Below, piece after piece: positions 56,162 to 64,000 of a stretch of 64,000 nucleotides of DNA; the stretch's first letter is position 1; every line of letters starts with the position of its first letter. Position numbers and translations under genes: made by a program. The notes under the pieces are model-generated. The model was not told where the DNA came from, searched no databases, and worked only from the letters and a program-made list of their open reading frames with translations. Location: assembly GCF_900187445.1 (NCBI RefSeq), contig NZ_FYEB01000004.1, positions 62,001 to 126,000 on the forward strand, in the 5' to 3' direction. This DNA comes from Pseudomonas sp. Irchel s3b2 (GTDB taxonomy: Bacteria; Pseudomonadota; Gammaproteobacteria; Pseudomonadales; Pseudomonadaceae).

Positions 56162-56247
56162 GAAAAGCGTTCACTCGCAAGCCCCCTCACCACACCGCCG
56201 ATCACGCGTAGAATGACCCCTTGAATCAGATCGTTGAGGTTGCAGTG

Positions 56248-58608
56248 GTGGATTTACAGCAGGGCTTCGTCCTGACCCGGCATTGGCGCGATACACCGGC
56301 CGGCACGGAAGTCGAGTTCTGGCTGGCGACCGATGCCGGTCCAAGGCACATCCGCCTGCCGTATCAACCGTCGGTCGCGTTCATTCCGGCGGTCCAGCGT
56401 GAGCAGGTCGAAACGGTTTTGCGTGGCGAGAAAAACGTCGAGCTGAAGCCCTTGGCACTTCTGGACTTCGAACATCGCCCGGTGCTCGGCCTGTATTGCC
56501 AGCAGCACGGTCAGTTGATGCGCCTGGAAACCGCACTGCGCAAATCAGGCATTGATGTCTTCGAAGCCGACATCCGCCCGCCGGAACGCTACATGATGGA
56601 GCGTTTCATCACCGCGCCCGTTGTGTTCGGCGGCACGCCCAGCGACGAGGGCCTGCTGCTCGATGCGCAGATGAAACCCGACCCCGGCTACCGGCCGAAG
56701 CTCAGGCTGGTCTCGCTGGATATTGAAACCACCGCTCAGGGCGAGTTGTATTCAATTGCCCTGGAAGGCTGCGGCGAGCGTCAGGTGTACATGCTCGGGC
56801 CGCCCAATGGCGATGACAGTGGGGTGGATTTCCAGCTCGAATACTGCGACTCGCGAACCCTGCTGCTGAAAAAACTCAATGAATGGTTCGCCCGGCACGA
56901 CCCCGATGCCATCATCGGCTGGAACGTTGTGCAATTCGATCTGCGCGTACTGCACGAACATGCTCGCCGCCTGGCGGTGCCGTTGAAGCTGGGGCGTGGC
57001 GGCGAAGAGATGCAGTGGCGCGAGCACGGCAGCCGTAACCATTACTTCGCCTCGGCCGCCGGCCGGTTGATCATCGACGGCATCGAATCGCTGCGCTCGG
57101 CGACCTGGAGCTTCCCCTCGTTCAGCCTGGAAAACGTCGCGCAAACCCTGTTGGGCGAGGGTAAGTCGATCGACAACCCGTACCAGCGCATGGACGAAAT
57201 CAATCGTATGTTCGCCGAGGACAAACCGGCCCTGGCGAAGTACAACCTCAAGGACTGCGAGTTGGTGACGCGGATCTTCGCCAAGACCGAATTGCTGACC
57301 TTCCTGCTCGAGCGCGCCAGCGTCACCGGTTTGCCGGCGGACCGTAGCGGTGGCTCGGTGGCGGCGTTCACTCATCTGTATATGCCGTTGATGCACCGGC
57401 AGGGCTTCGTCGCGCCGAACCTCGGCGGCAAACCACCAGAGGCCAGCCCCGGCGGTTTTGTCATGGACTCGCAACCCGGGTTGTACGAATCGGTGCTGGT
57501 GCTCGACTACAAAAGCCTCTATCCGTCGATCATCCGCACCTTTCTGATCGACCCGGTGGGCTTGATCGAAGGGCTCAAGCATCCTGACGACAGCGAGTCG
57601 GTGCCGGGCTTTCGCGGTGCACGTTTCTCAAGAACCCGGCATTGTCTGCCGGCCATCGTCGCTCGGGTTGCCGAAGGTCGCGAAACCGCCAAGCGCGAAC
57701 ACAACGCGCCGCTGTCCCAGGCGCTGAAGATCATCATGAATGCCTTCTACGGCGTGCTGGGCTCCAGCGGTTGCCGCTTCTTCGATACACGGCTGGCCTC
57801 GTCCATCACCTTGCGCGGGCACGAGATCATGTTGCGTACCCGCCAATTAATCGAAGCGCAGGGCCACGCGGTGATCTATGGCGACACCGACTCGACCTTC
57901 GTCTGGCTGCGCCGCCCCCACGGTCAGGCAGAAGCCGCGCAGATCGGCCACACACTGGTAGACCACGTCAACCAGTGGTGGCGCGAGCATGTGAAGCAGG
58001 AATACGGGCTGGAAAGTGCCCTGGAGTTGCAGTTCGAAACCCACTACAAGCGCTTTCTGATGCCGACCATTCGCGGCGCCGAGGAGGGCAGCAAGAAGCG
58101 CTATGCCGGATTGGTCACCCGCGCGGACGGCACCGATGAAATGGTCTACAAGGGCCTGGAAACCGTGCGCACCGACTGGTCGCCGTTGGCCCGGCAATTC
58201 CAGCAGGAGCTGTACCTGCGCATCTTCAATCGCAAGCCCTATCAGGATTACGTGCGTGATTATGTGCGCAAGACATTGGCCGGTGAATTCGACGAGCGCC
58301 TGATCTATCGCAAACGCCTGCGCCGTACTCTCGACGACTATCAACGTAACGTGCCGCCCCATGTGCGGGCCGCGCGGATCGCCGACGACTACAACGACCA
58401 GCAGGGACGCCCGCGGCAATATCAGAACGGCGGCTGGATCAGTTATGTCATCACGGTCGCCGGCCCCGAGCCGCTGGAAATCCGCAGCGCGCCCATCGAT
58501 TACGACCATTACGTCACCCGGCAGTTGCAACCGGTGGCGGATGCGATTCTGCCGTTCGTGGATGATGATTTCTCAACGCTGGTTGGGGGGCAACTGGGCC
58601 TGTTTTGA
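56248..58608 (+). CDS. polB: DNA polymerase II
   Basis: This family-B polymerase of about 786 residues (E. coli 783) acts in replication restart and translesion synthesis. Exonuclease motif I is LVSLDIETT. The polymerase motifs are [11 protein letters not shown] (motif A), [18 protein letters not shown] (motif B) and YGDTDSTF (motif C). GTG 56248 (then [12 protein letters not shown]) has GAGG 8 nt upstream and gives the E. coli-like start; the frame is open from TTG 56221. No LexA box (CTG-N10-CAG) was found in the preceding 80 bp. Its 3' end overlaps the convergent DUF1810 gene by 36 bp. Confidence 0.95.
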   Translation: MDLQQGFVLTRHWRDTPAGTEVEFWLATDAGPRHIRLPYQPSVAFIPAVQREQVETVLRGEKNVELKPLALLDFEHRPVLGLYCQQHGQLMRLETALRKSGIDVFEADIRPPERYMMERFITAPVVFGGTPSDEGLLLDAQMKPDPGYRPKLRLVSLDIETTAQGELYSIALEGCGERQVYMLGPPNGDDSGVDFQLEYCDSRTLLLKKLNEWFARHDPDAIIGWNVVQFDLRVLHEHARRLAVPLKLGRGGEEMQWREHGSRNHYFASAAGRLIIDGIESLRSATWSFPSFSLENVAQTLLGEGKSIDNPYQRMDEINRMFAEDKPALAKYNLKDCELVTRIFAKTELLTFLLERASVTGLPADRSGGSVAAFTHLYMPLMHRQGFVAPNLGGKPPEASPGGFVMDSQPGLYESVLVLDYKSLYPSIIRTFLIDPVGLIEGLKHPDDSESVPGFRGARFSRTRHCLPAIVARVAEGRETAKREHNAPLSQALKIIMNAFYGVLGSSGCRFFDTRLASSITLRGHEIMLRTRQLIEAQGHAVIYGDTDSTFVWLRRPHGQAEAAQIGHTLVDHVNQWWREHVKQEYGLESALELQFETHYKRFLMPTIRGAEEGSKKRYAGLVTRADGTDEMVYKGLETVRTDWSPLARQFQQELYLRIFNRKPYQDYVRDYVRKTLAGEFDERLIYRKRLRRTLDDYQRNVPPHVRAARIADDYNDQQGRPRQYQNGGWISYVITVAGPEPLEIRSAPIDYDHYVTRQLQPVADAILPFVDDDFSTLVGGQLGLF

Positions 58609-59043
58609 GTCCAGCAGCGACAGTGTCCAGTCATCCGGTATGCCATGAAAATACTGATCCAGCGCCTGATGGAACAGGCTGCCTTTTGGCGAAACCTGGG
58701 CGAACAGCGTCATTGATGAGTGGAACTTGAGGTTGTCGGGGTGACCGAAAATCTTGGTGATCGACTGATGAGGAACGTCCAGGACCAATTGCGTGCAGGC
58801 ACGCAAGCGTGGACCCAGTAACGGATGCTCCAGATACGCGGTGGCTTCTTCACTGGAGCGAATGGCAAAGTAGCGGGACATCTCGCTGTCGCCCAACCCG
58901 GAAAACTGCGGAAAAATAAACCACATCCAGTGCCGGCGTTTTTGTCCGGCGCGCAGCTCCTCCTGCACCCACTCGAACACAGGGTCCTGCGCCTGGACGA
59001 AGCGTGGCAAGTTGAAAGAATCGAGCTGATCGGTACTTCTCAT
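58573..59043 (-). CDS. DUF1810 family protein
   Basis: This 156-residue soluble protein of the DUF1810 family has typical segments [35 protein letters not shown], and [17 protein letters not shown], in part. Function is not established; the family has been linked by co-occurrence to NAD/ADP-ribose-related proteins. The 36-bp convergent overlap with polB is unusual but coding in both directions looks real. Confidence 0.87.
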   Translation of the reverse strand: MRSTDQLDSFNLPRFVQAQDPVFEWVQEELRAGQKRRHWMWFIFPQFSGLGDSEMSRYFAIRSSEEATAYLEHPLLGPRLRACTQLVLDVPHQSITKIFGHPDNLKFHSSMTLFAQVSPKGSLFHQALDQYFHGIPDDWTLSLLDSKQAQLPPNQR

Positions 59044-59073
59044 GCCGATGCCCTCTGACAGAATCGCGATGGC

Positions 59074-59895
59074 TCAGACCATGGCCAACCGCTGCTTGCG
59101 TTGTGGCGCGCGAAAAGCTTGGTCCAGCGCCTCCAGATCCCCAACTTCAAGCCGCAATTGCGCCGCTTGCGCATTGAGCTGCACATGTTCGGGACGGATC
59201 GCTTTGGGGATGGCGATCACGCCGTTCTGACGCAGAATCCATGCCAGCGCTACCTGCGCCGGTGTCGCCTCGTGACGGGCGGCAACCTGCTTGAGCGTCG
59301 AATTGTTCAGCATGCTCCCGCCCTGGCCGATCGGACAATAGGCCATCACCGGCATCCTTTGATGTTGACTCCAGGGGAGCAAATCGAATTCGATGCCGCG
59401 TTCTTCCAGGTTGTACAGCACCTGATTGGTGGTGCAGGCAGGCGAGGCCAATTCGTCCAGGTCGCCCAGATCGAAGTTGGACACGCCCCAACGGTCGATT
59501 TTGCCGCTTTCACGCAGGCGTTCGAAGGCTTCGACGGTTTCCTCAAGGGGATACTCGCCACGCCAGTGCAACAGGTAAAGATCGATGTAATCGGCATTCA
59601 ACCGCCGCAGGCTACGTTCGCAGGCCTGGGGGATGCCCAGGCAGCTGGCGTTGTGGGGGTAGACCTTGCTGACCAGAAAAACCTGGTCGCGCCTGCCTGC
59701 GATGGCCTCACCCACCACCTCTTCAGCGCCTCCTTCGGCGTACATTTCAGCGGTGTCGATCAGGGTCATGCCCAATTCGATGCCCAAACGCAACGCTGCA
59801 ACTTCCTTTGTGTGTCGGGAGCGTTCCTCTCCCATGCGCCAGGTTCCTTGGCCGATGACCGGCACATGGACGCCGGCCAGCTCAAGAGTACGCAT
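59074..59895 (-). CDS. Aldo/keto reductase
   Basis: This 273-residue NADPH-dependent reductase with a TIM barrel shows the catalytic tetrad: Asp and Tyr in LIDTAEMYAEGGAEE, Lys in LVSKVYPHNAS, His in LYLLHWRG. The cofactor segment AIPKAIRPEHVQLN lies near the C-terminus. It resembles the YeaE group. ATG 59895 has an ideal AAGGAGG ribosome-binding site; the open frame upstream is not coding. Substrate unknown (sugar or reactive aldehyde). Confidence 0.92.
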   Translation of the reverse strand: MRTLELAGVHVPVIGQGTWRMGEERSRHTKEVAALRLGIELGMTLIDTAEMYAEGGAEEVVGEAIAGRRDQVFLVSKVYPHNASCLGIPQACERSLRRLNADYIDLYLLHWRGEYPLEETVEAFERLRESGKIDRWGVSNFDLGDLDELASPACTTNQVLYNLEERGIEFDLLPWSQHQRMPVMAYCPIGQGGSMLNNSTLKQVAARHEATPAQVALAWILRQNGVIAIPKAIRPEHVQLNAQAAQLRLEVGDLEALDQAFRAPQRKQRLAMV

Positions 59896-59972
59896 GGATC
59901 CTCCTTTGCGAAGTGCGATCGATACTTCAGTTGGCAGCAAAATAGCCCGGTGGTTCCGTTCGGTCAAAAGAT

Positions 59973-61121
59973 CTACAGGGTAGAAAACTTGTACACCGTT
60001 GTCTGGGCATAACGCTTGCCCGGGGCCAGCCGTGTGGACGGGAAGTTCGGCTGATTCGGCGAATCCGGATAATGCTGAGTCTCTAAAGTAAACGCCCCCC
60101 AATGCGGATACATCTTCCCGGCCTTGCCCACGACCGTGCCATCGAGGAAGTTGCTGGTATAGAACTGTACGCCAGGTTCGGTCGTGTAGAGCTGCAACCG
60201 GCGCCCGGATTGCGGATCGCTGACATCGGCGGCGAGTTTGCCCAGATCACCCTTGGCGTCCAACACCCAGTTGAAGTCGAAACCGCCGTGTTTCGTTTCG
60301 GCGAATTTCAACTGCGGATGATCGGCTTTGATGTGTTGACCGATGGCGGTCGGTTGGGTGAAGTCCATGGGCGTGCCGGCGACCGGGGCCAGTTCACCGG
60401 TGGGGATCAGTTTGCCGGTGACTGGCGTATAGCGGGCTGCGTGCAGGGTGGCGAGTTGCTTCAGTACGTCACCGTTACCGGCGCCGGCCAGGTTGAAATA
60501 GCTGTGATTGGTCAGGTTGAGCACCGTGGGTTTGTCAGTGCTGGCTTTGTACTCGATGCGCAGTTCATTGTTCTCGGTGAGGCTGTAGGTGACCTCGGTT
60601 TTCAGGTTACCGGGAAAGCCCATTTCACCGTCCGCCGACAGGTACGTCAGGGTCACGCCCACCGAATCCTTGCCCTTGTTCGGTTCAGCTTTCCACACCC
60701 GTTTGTCGAAACCTTGAGCCCCGCCGTGCAGCGAATTGCTGCCGTCGTTGAGTGGCACCTGATAGCGCTTGCCGTCCAGTTCGAAGGCGCCGTTGGCCAA
60801 GCGATTGCCGAAGCGGCCGATGGTCGCGCCGAAGTACGCGGTGCCGCTTTGATAACCCTGCACATCGTCGAAACCGAGCACCACGTCGTCAAGCTTGCCG
60901 TTCTTGTCCGGCACTTTCAGCGACTGCAGAATCCCGCCGTAGGTAATGATCGTGGCTTGCAGACCATGGCTGTTGCGCAAAATGTATTGCTCGACGGGCG
61001 TGCCGTCATTGGTTTTGCCGAAGGCTTTATGTTCGCTGGACAAGCCGGCGGCATGAGCGGGGAGGGTGGCGATCATCAGGGACAGTCCGAGGCCGGAGAG
61101 CAGGTATCGAGATTGAAGCAT
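59973..61121 (-). CDS. galM: Periplasmic aldose 1-epimerase (galactose mutarotase)
   Basis: This 382-residue mutarotase has a signal peptide (about 1-24, LPAHAAG), so it acts in the periplasm rather than the cytoplasm. Active-site His residues lie in GSNSLHGGAQGFDK and LNLTNHSYFNLAG, and the general-base Glu in FTLETQHYPDSPNQ. It would interconvert sugar anomers before uptake. Stand-alone gene; a pair of inverted 9-mers lies in its upstream region. Confidence 0.93.
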   Translation of the reverse strand: MLQSRYLLSGLGLSLMIATLPAHAAGLSSEHKAFGKTNDGTPVEQYILRNSHGLQATIITYGGILQSLKVPDKNGKLDDVVLGFDDVQGYQSGTAYFGATIGRFGNRLANGAFELDGKRYQVPLNDGSNSLHGGAQGFDKRVWKAEPNKGKDSVGVTLTYLSADGEMGFPGNLKTEVTYSLTENNELRIEYKASTDKPTVLNLTNHSYFNLAGAGNGDVLKQLATLHAARYTPVTGKLIPTGELAPVAGTPMDFTQPTAIGQHIKADHPQLKFAETKHGGFDFNWVLDAKGDLGKLAADVSDPQSGRRLQLYTTEPGVQFYTSNFLDGTVVGKAGKMYPHWGAFTLETQHYPDSPNQPNFPSTRLAPGKRYAQTTVYKFSTL

Positions 61122-61154
61122 GGTTGACCTTCCTTTTTGTTGTTCTATTAGAAG

Positions 61155-61239
61155 TAGTCATACTAATGATCGAGTTTTAACGAGATCATGGCAGGATTTA
61201 TAGCTTGTTTATGGAAGGTTGCAATTATAAAGTATGACT
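61155..61239. promoter_or_regulatory. Inverted pair of AGTCATACT/AGTATGACT sites upstream of galM
   Basis: AGTCATACTAAT (61157-61168) and AGTATGACTAAT (61231-61242) share an exact inverted 9-mer, 74 bp apart centre to centre (about seven helical turns), and each ends in ACTAAT. The region is AT-rich. The arrangement could be two operators for a sugar-responsive repressor acting by looping; no regulator is adjacent. Confidence 0.4.
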
Positions 61240-61371
61240 AATATGAGGTCGCCTTCACGTTAGTCAGCGCTTACGGACCACCGGCACTGCACTTTTTCGG
61301 CTTTCACGGTTCTATCCTTGGCCAGCCCGCGGCGATCCCCACCGCCGGCCCATGCCCAAGTTCAAGAACCC

Positions 61372-62121
61372 ATGGCTCGAGTTTTACCCCGCTTTAACCT
61401 GCACATTCGCCGTCATTGCTTGCTGCTGATTAGCTTGTCGATGCTCTTCGCCAGTGGCTGCAGCCATCAGCCGGGCAACGATATCGTCAGCCAGTTTCGC
61501 AACGGCCAACCTCAGGAATTCCTCCAGACCAGCGTCGACCGTATGGCGACCCTGACGATGCGCGACAACCTCGAAAGCCTCTACCTGCTGATGAACAAGC
61601 TCTACCTGCGCAACCCGGATGAGCTGAAAAAATCCGGCTTCCTCAATGTTGGCACCGCGGGAAAACAAGTGCGCTTGGCCATCGAACAGCAACAGCCGTT
61701 ACCCACCCTCGGCGGTAAAAAAGACCTCGCCGCGCTGAGCTACGCCATGAGCCCGGAATTCCTCGGCGATCGAGTCGGTGCCTTCATCTATGCCATCGGC
61801 AGCATGCTGGTGACGGCCCATGGCAATCGGCTGGAGTTCTACATGACGGACGCGATCAACCCGACCTTCGTCAGCAATGCCGCGCGTAACATCGAGAAAG
61901 CCACCTGGATCTTGAGCCAGCGGCAAAACCAGCAGGGCGAGCCTTTGCTGTTTTCCAACGAAATCTCGGAAGAGGGCAGCAACCTGAGTTTTGCCGTGGA
62001 GTTTGGCAAAATCGTCGCGCGCCTGGACCTGCTGACCCAGATGCTCGACGAGCGCTACCGACGGATCGGCCTCAACTACGCCCAGAGTTTGCTGTTTTTG
62101 AATTTCTTGCCGGTGCAGTGA
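61372..62121 (+). CDS. Predicted lipoprotein of unknown function
   Basis: This 249-residue protein has a lipoprotein signal (LLLISLSMLFASGC, acylated Cys near residue 29). The mature part is helical (DRMATLTMRDNLESLYLLMNKLYLRNPDELKKSG, in part) and resembles a conserved Pseudomonas hypothetical. ATG 61372 (MARVLPRFN) is preferred over an in-frame start at 61318. Not assigned to any functional family. Confidence 0.8.
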   Translation: MARVLPRFNLHIRRHCLLLISLSMLFASGCSHQPGNDIVSQFRNGQPQEFLQTSVDRMATLTMRDNLESLYLLMNKLYLRNPDELKKSGFLNVGTAGKQVRLAIEQQQPLPTLGGKKDLAALSYAMSPEFLGDRVGAFIYAIGSMLVTAHGNRLEFYMTDAINPTFVSNAARNIEKATWILSQRQNQQGEPLLFSNEISEEGSNLSFAVEFGKIVARLDLLTQMLDERYRRIGLNYAQSLLFLNFLPVQ

Positions 62122-62137
62122 GATAAAACCTAGCCCG

Positions 62138-62228
62138 CTGTAGGAGCGAGCTTGCTCGCGAAAGCGGTATATCAGGCGACATCAATGTTGACTGTACCGC
62201 CATTTCGCGGGCAAGCCCGCTCCTACAG
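62138..62228. repeat. REP inverted pair (GTAGGAGCGAGCTTGCTCGCG / GCGGGCAAGCCCGCTCCTAC)
   Basis: CTGTAGGAGCGAGCTTGCTC on the left and CGGGCAAGCCCGCTCCTACA on the right, the halves belonging to slightly different subtypes. The spacer GGCGACATCAATGTTGACTG is nearly the same as that in the copy at 46320-46413. Confidence 0.88.
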
Positions 62229-62365
62229 GGCGATAGGGGTTGGGGGTAGGGGCGATATTCCGATCAGCGAGTGGGCATAACGATAGACCGCATCGATATA
62301 ACTGGTTATAAGAAAAATCGCTATGCTGCGAGCCGGTTATTTCCTGCGATTTTCTGGGCGTATTA

Positions 62366-63151
62366 ATGGAATTCGGTAATTTCGGGTTGGTCGTTGCAGG
62401 TCTGGTGGTCGGCTTTATCGTCGGCATGACCGGCGTTGGGGGCGGTTCGTTGATGACTCCCATTCTGTTGTGGTTCGGCGTCAACCCGGCTACGGCGGTG
62501 GGCACGGACTTGCTGTACGCGGCCATTACCAAATCCAGCGGCGTGCTGGTTCATCGCAAGAACAAAAATATCGACTGGGCGATCACCGGTTGGCTGACCC
62601 TCGGCAGTGTGCCGGCGGTGGCGCTGACACTATGGTTCCTCAGCACTTTGCAGACCTCACCCGACGCGATGAACGCCGTCATCAAACAGGCGCTGGGCTT
62701 CGTACTGTTCGCCACGGCGCTGGCGATTTTCTTCAAGAAACGCTTGCTCGATTTCGCCCACAAACGGGCGGGCGGTCACTACAACCCCAGCGGCTCGCGG
62801 TTGAATGTGCTGACCGTCATTACCGGTCTGGTCCTGGGCACCATGGTGGCCCTGACCTCCATCGGCGCTGGCGCTCTGGGCACGGTAGCGCTATTCATTC
62901 TGTACCCGATGCTGGCTACCCGCCGCCTGGTCGGCACCGAAATCGCTCACGCGGTGCCCCTGACCCTGGTCGCCGGCCTGGGCCATGCGAGCATGGGCAA
63001 CATGGATTGGCACATTTTGGGCTACTTGCTGGTCGGTTCGCTGCCGGGGATTTACCTGGGCAGCCATTTGACCGGGCGTATCTCCGACGAACTGCTGCGT
63101 CCGTGCCTGGCCACGATGCTGGTGCTGATCGGCTACAAACTGGCGTTCTGA
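62366..63151 (+). CDS. TSUP-family permease (TauE/SafE sulfite exporter-like)
   Basis: This 261-residue inner-membrane protein has about eight hydrophobic segments and the duplicated TSUP signature: GVGGGSLMTPILLWF in the first half and SIGAGALGTVALFILYP in the second. Members export sulfite or sulfoacetate or carry other organosulfur anions; the substrate here is unknown. The gene stands alone between the REP pair and the erythromycin-esterase-like gene. Confidence 0.9.
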   Translation: MEFGNFGLVVAGLVVGFIVGMTGVGGGSLMTPILLWFGVNPATAVGTDLLYAAITKSSGVLVHRKNKNIDWAITGWLTLGSVPAVALTLWFLSTLQTSPDAMNAVIKQALGFVLFATALAIFFKKRLLDFAHKRAGGHYNPSGSRLNVLTVITGLVLGTMVALTSIGAGALGTVALFILYPMLATRRLVGTEIAHAVPLTLVAGLGHASMGNMDWHILGYLLVGSLPGIYLGSHLTGRISDELLRPCLATMLVLIGYKLAF

Positions 63152-63235
63152 TCCGGCACCGTATACATCACTGAATTTAGCGGAATCATGCCCTCGCTGA
63201 CGTAGTCAAAACTATGACCACGTTCAGATGAGGTC

Positions 63236-64000
63236 ATGACGTCCATGAACAGCCCCGTAAACGATCTTCTACGACGGTTCCGCCGCCCCCGTGGCGAATC
63301 ACCCGGCAACGCGGCCGAAGTGCTGCGCCGTCATGCCGAGCCGTTGCCTGCACTCGACTCACCTGAATTCGGCGAACTGTTTGACCGCTTTGGCGATGCC
63401 AGCGTGGTGCTGATCGGCGAAGCCAGCCATGGCACTCAGGACTTCTACCAGACCCGAGCGGCGATCACCCGCCGCCTGATCGAGCAGCACGGCTTCGGCA
63501 TCGTTGCGGTCGAAGCCGACTGGCCCGATGCCGGCCAGATCGACCGATGTGTCCGCGACCTGGGCCGCTCCGCCTGGAAAAAACAGGCCTTCGCCCGATT
63601 CCCCACCTGGATGTGGCGCAACACGGCCGTGCAGACCTTTACCCGCTGGCTGCACCACCATAATCGCGGGCTGACGCTCGAGCAGCGGGTGGAGTTTCGG
63701 GGGCTGGATGTTTACAGCATGCGTCACTCCATCGACGAAGTGCTGGGCTATCTCGATAAGACCGACCCGCAGTTGGCGAAAGAGGCCCGCCATCGCTACA
63801 GCTGCCTGACGCCGTGGCATGACGACCCGGCGCTGTACGGTCATTTCGCCGAACGGGGCAATATGGCCACGTGCGAGGACGCAGTGGTCGAGCAATTGAA
63901 TGTGCTGCTGGGCGAACGGCTTGATCCGATGGTCGCCGACGACGAAGCGTTTTTCAGTGCCACCCAGAACGCTCGCGTCGTGCGGGCTGCCGAGCAGTAT
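63236..64000 (+). CDS. Erythromycin-esterase-like protein, 3' end outside the window
   Basis: The first 255 codons of an EreA/EreB-like protein are visible; the frame is open to the window end. The family motif VLIGEASHGTQDFYQTRAAI (in part) carries the catalytic His region, followed by VAVEADWPDA and WMWRNTAVQTF. Most such chromosomal proteins are not proven macrolide esterases and are often next to phosphoribosyltransferase genes. ATG 63236 (with GAGG very close) or ATG 63245 is the start. Confidence 0.88.
   Translation, partial: MTSMNSPVNDLLRRFRRPRGESPGNAAEVLRRHAEPLPALDSPEFGELFDRFGDASVVLIGEASHGTQDFYQTRAAITRRLIEQHGFGIVAVEADWPDAGQIDRCVRDLGRSAWKKQAFARFPTWMWRNTAVQTFTRWLHHHNRGLTLEQRVEFRGLDVYSMRHSIDEVLGYLDKTDPQLAKEARHRYSCLTPWHDDPALYGHFAERGNMATCEDAVVEQLNVLLGERLDPMVADDEAFFSATQNARVVRAAEQY

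Noticed and set aside
35871..62228. Repeated short palindromes resembling a CRISPR array
   Set aside because: Copies are dispersed between genes, palindromic and in inverted pairs, with no regular spacers and no cas genes; they are REP elements.

Overview
The window looks like chromosome of a fluorescent Pseudomonas (P. fluorescens group). Base composition is uniformly GC-rich, and it carries pyoverdine genes (pvdA, pvdRT-opmQ, an FpvI-type sigma factor). It also has many short Pseudomonas-type extragenic palindromes (the GTAGGAGCGAGCTTGCTCGCG and CGTTCCCACGC families), a PmtA-type metallothionein and small Pseudomonas families. No tRNA, rRNA, CRISPR array, prophage, replication origin or transposase gene was seen.

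Region 1 (1-6660) is iron-related. It has the pyoverdine tripartite exporter opmQ/pvdT/pvdR on the minus strand and, divergently, fpvI and the ornithine hydroxylase pvdA. Two exact PvdS-type promoter boxes (TAAAT-N16-CGT) and a good Fur-box match lie between them. The FpvR anti-sigma gene that separates fpvI and pvdR in P. aeruginosa PAO1 is absent here. A second iron locus, fecI-fecR-fecA (25.7-29.7 kb), encodes a ferric-citrate type surface-signalling receptor system.

Region 2 (6.8-16.4 kb) holds a BvgAS/EvgAS-type two-component system preceded by a degenerate receiver-only protein. It continues with a LysR/pirin pair, a YcaC-like hydrolase, an MscS channel fused to a cyclic-nucleotide-binding-like domain, and an AhpD-like protein.

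Region 3 (16.6-22.5 kb) is the most accessory-looking part. A 1586-residue RHS protein ends in a distinct, AT-richer toxin-like tip and is followed by an unrelated acidic immunity-like gene. Next come about 230 nt able to form a chain of eight hairpins, one a cUUCGg tetraloop and two sharing a GTAGGA loop, and then a small DUF3077-like gene.

Region 4 (22.7-64 kb) is mostly metabolic and transport functions. It includes an EmrAB pump, a MFS carrier, a DapF-like protein lacking both catalytic cysteines, codBA and an Asp-nucleophile alpha/beta hydrolase. Then come queD, two PepSY proteins in an operon with a response regulator and kinase, an antiporter next to a Cache chemoreceptor, and a 54-residue metallothionein. 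The region continues with a tsx/nup nucleoside-uptake pair behind a PurR-like palindrome, selD-mnmH, a Zn-type HemB, a flavin monooxygenase, two GSTs, a CBS protein, DNA polymerase II, an aldo/keto reductase, a periplasmic aldose epimerase and a TSUP permease. An erythromycin-esterase-like gene is cut by the window end.

Functions are inferred from recognisable protein families and motifs. No database search was run. Start codons were moved from the longest frame where a ribosome-binding site or family knowledge favoured an internal start.
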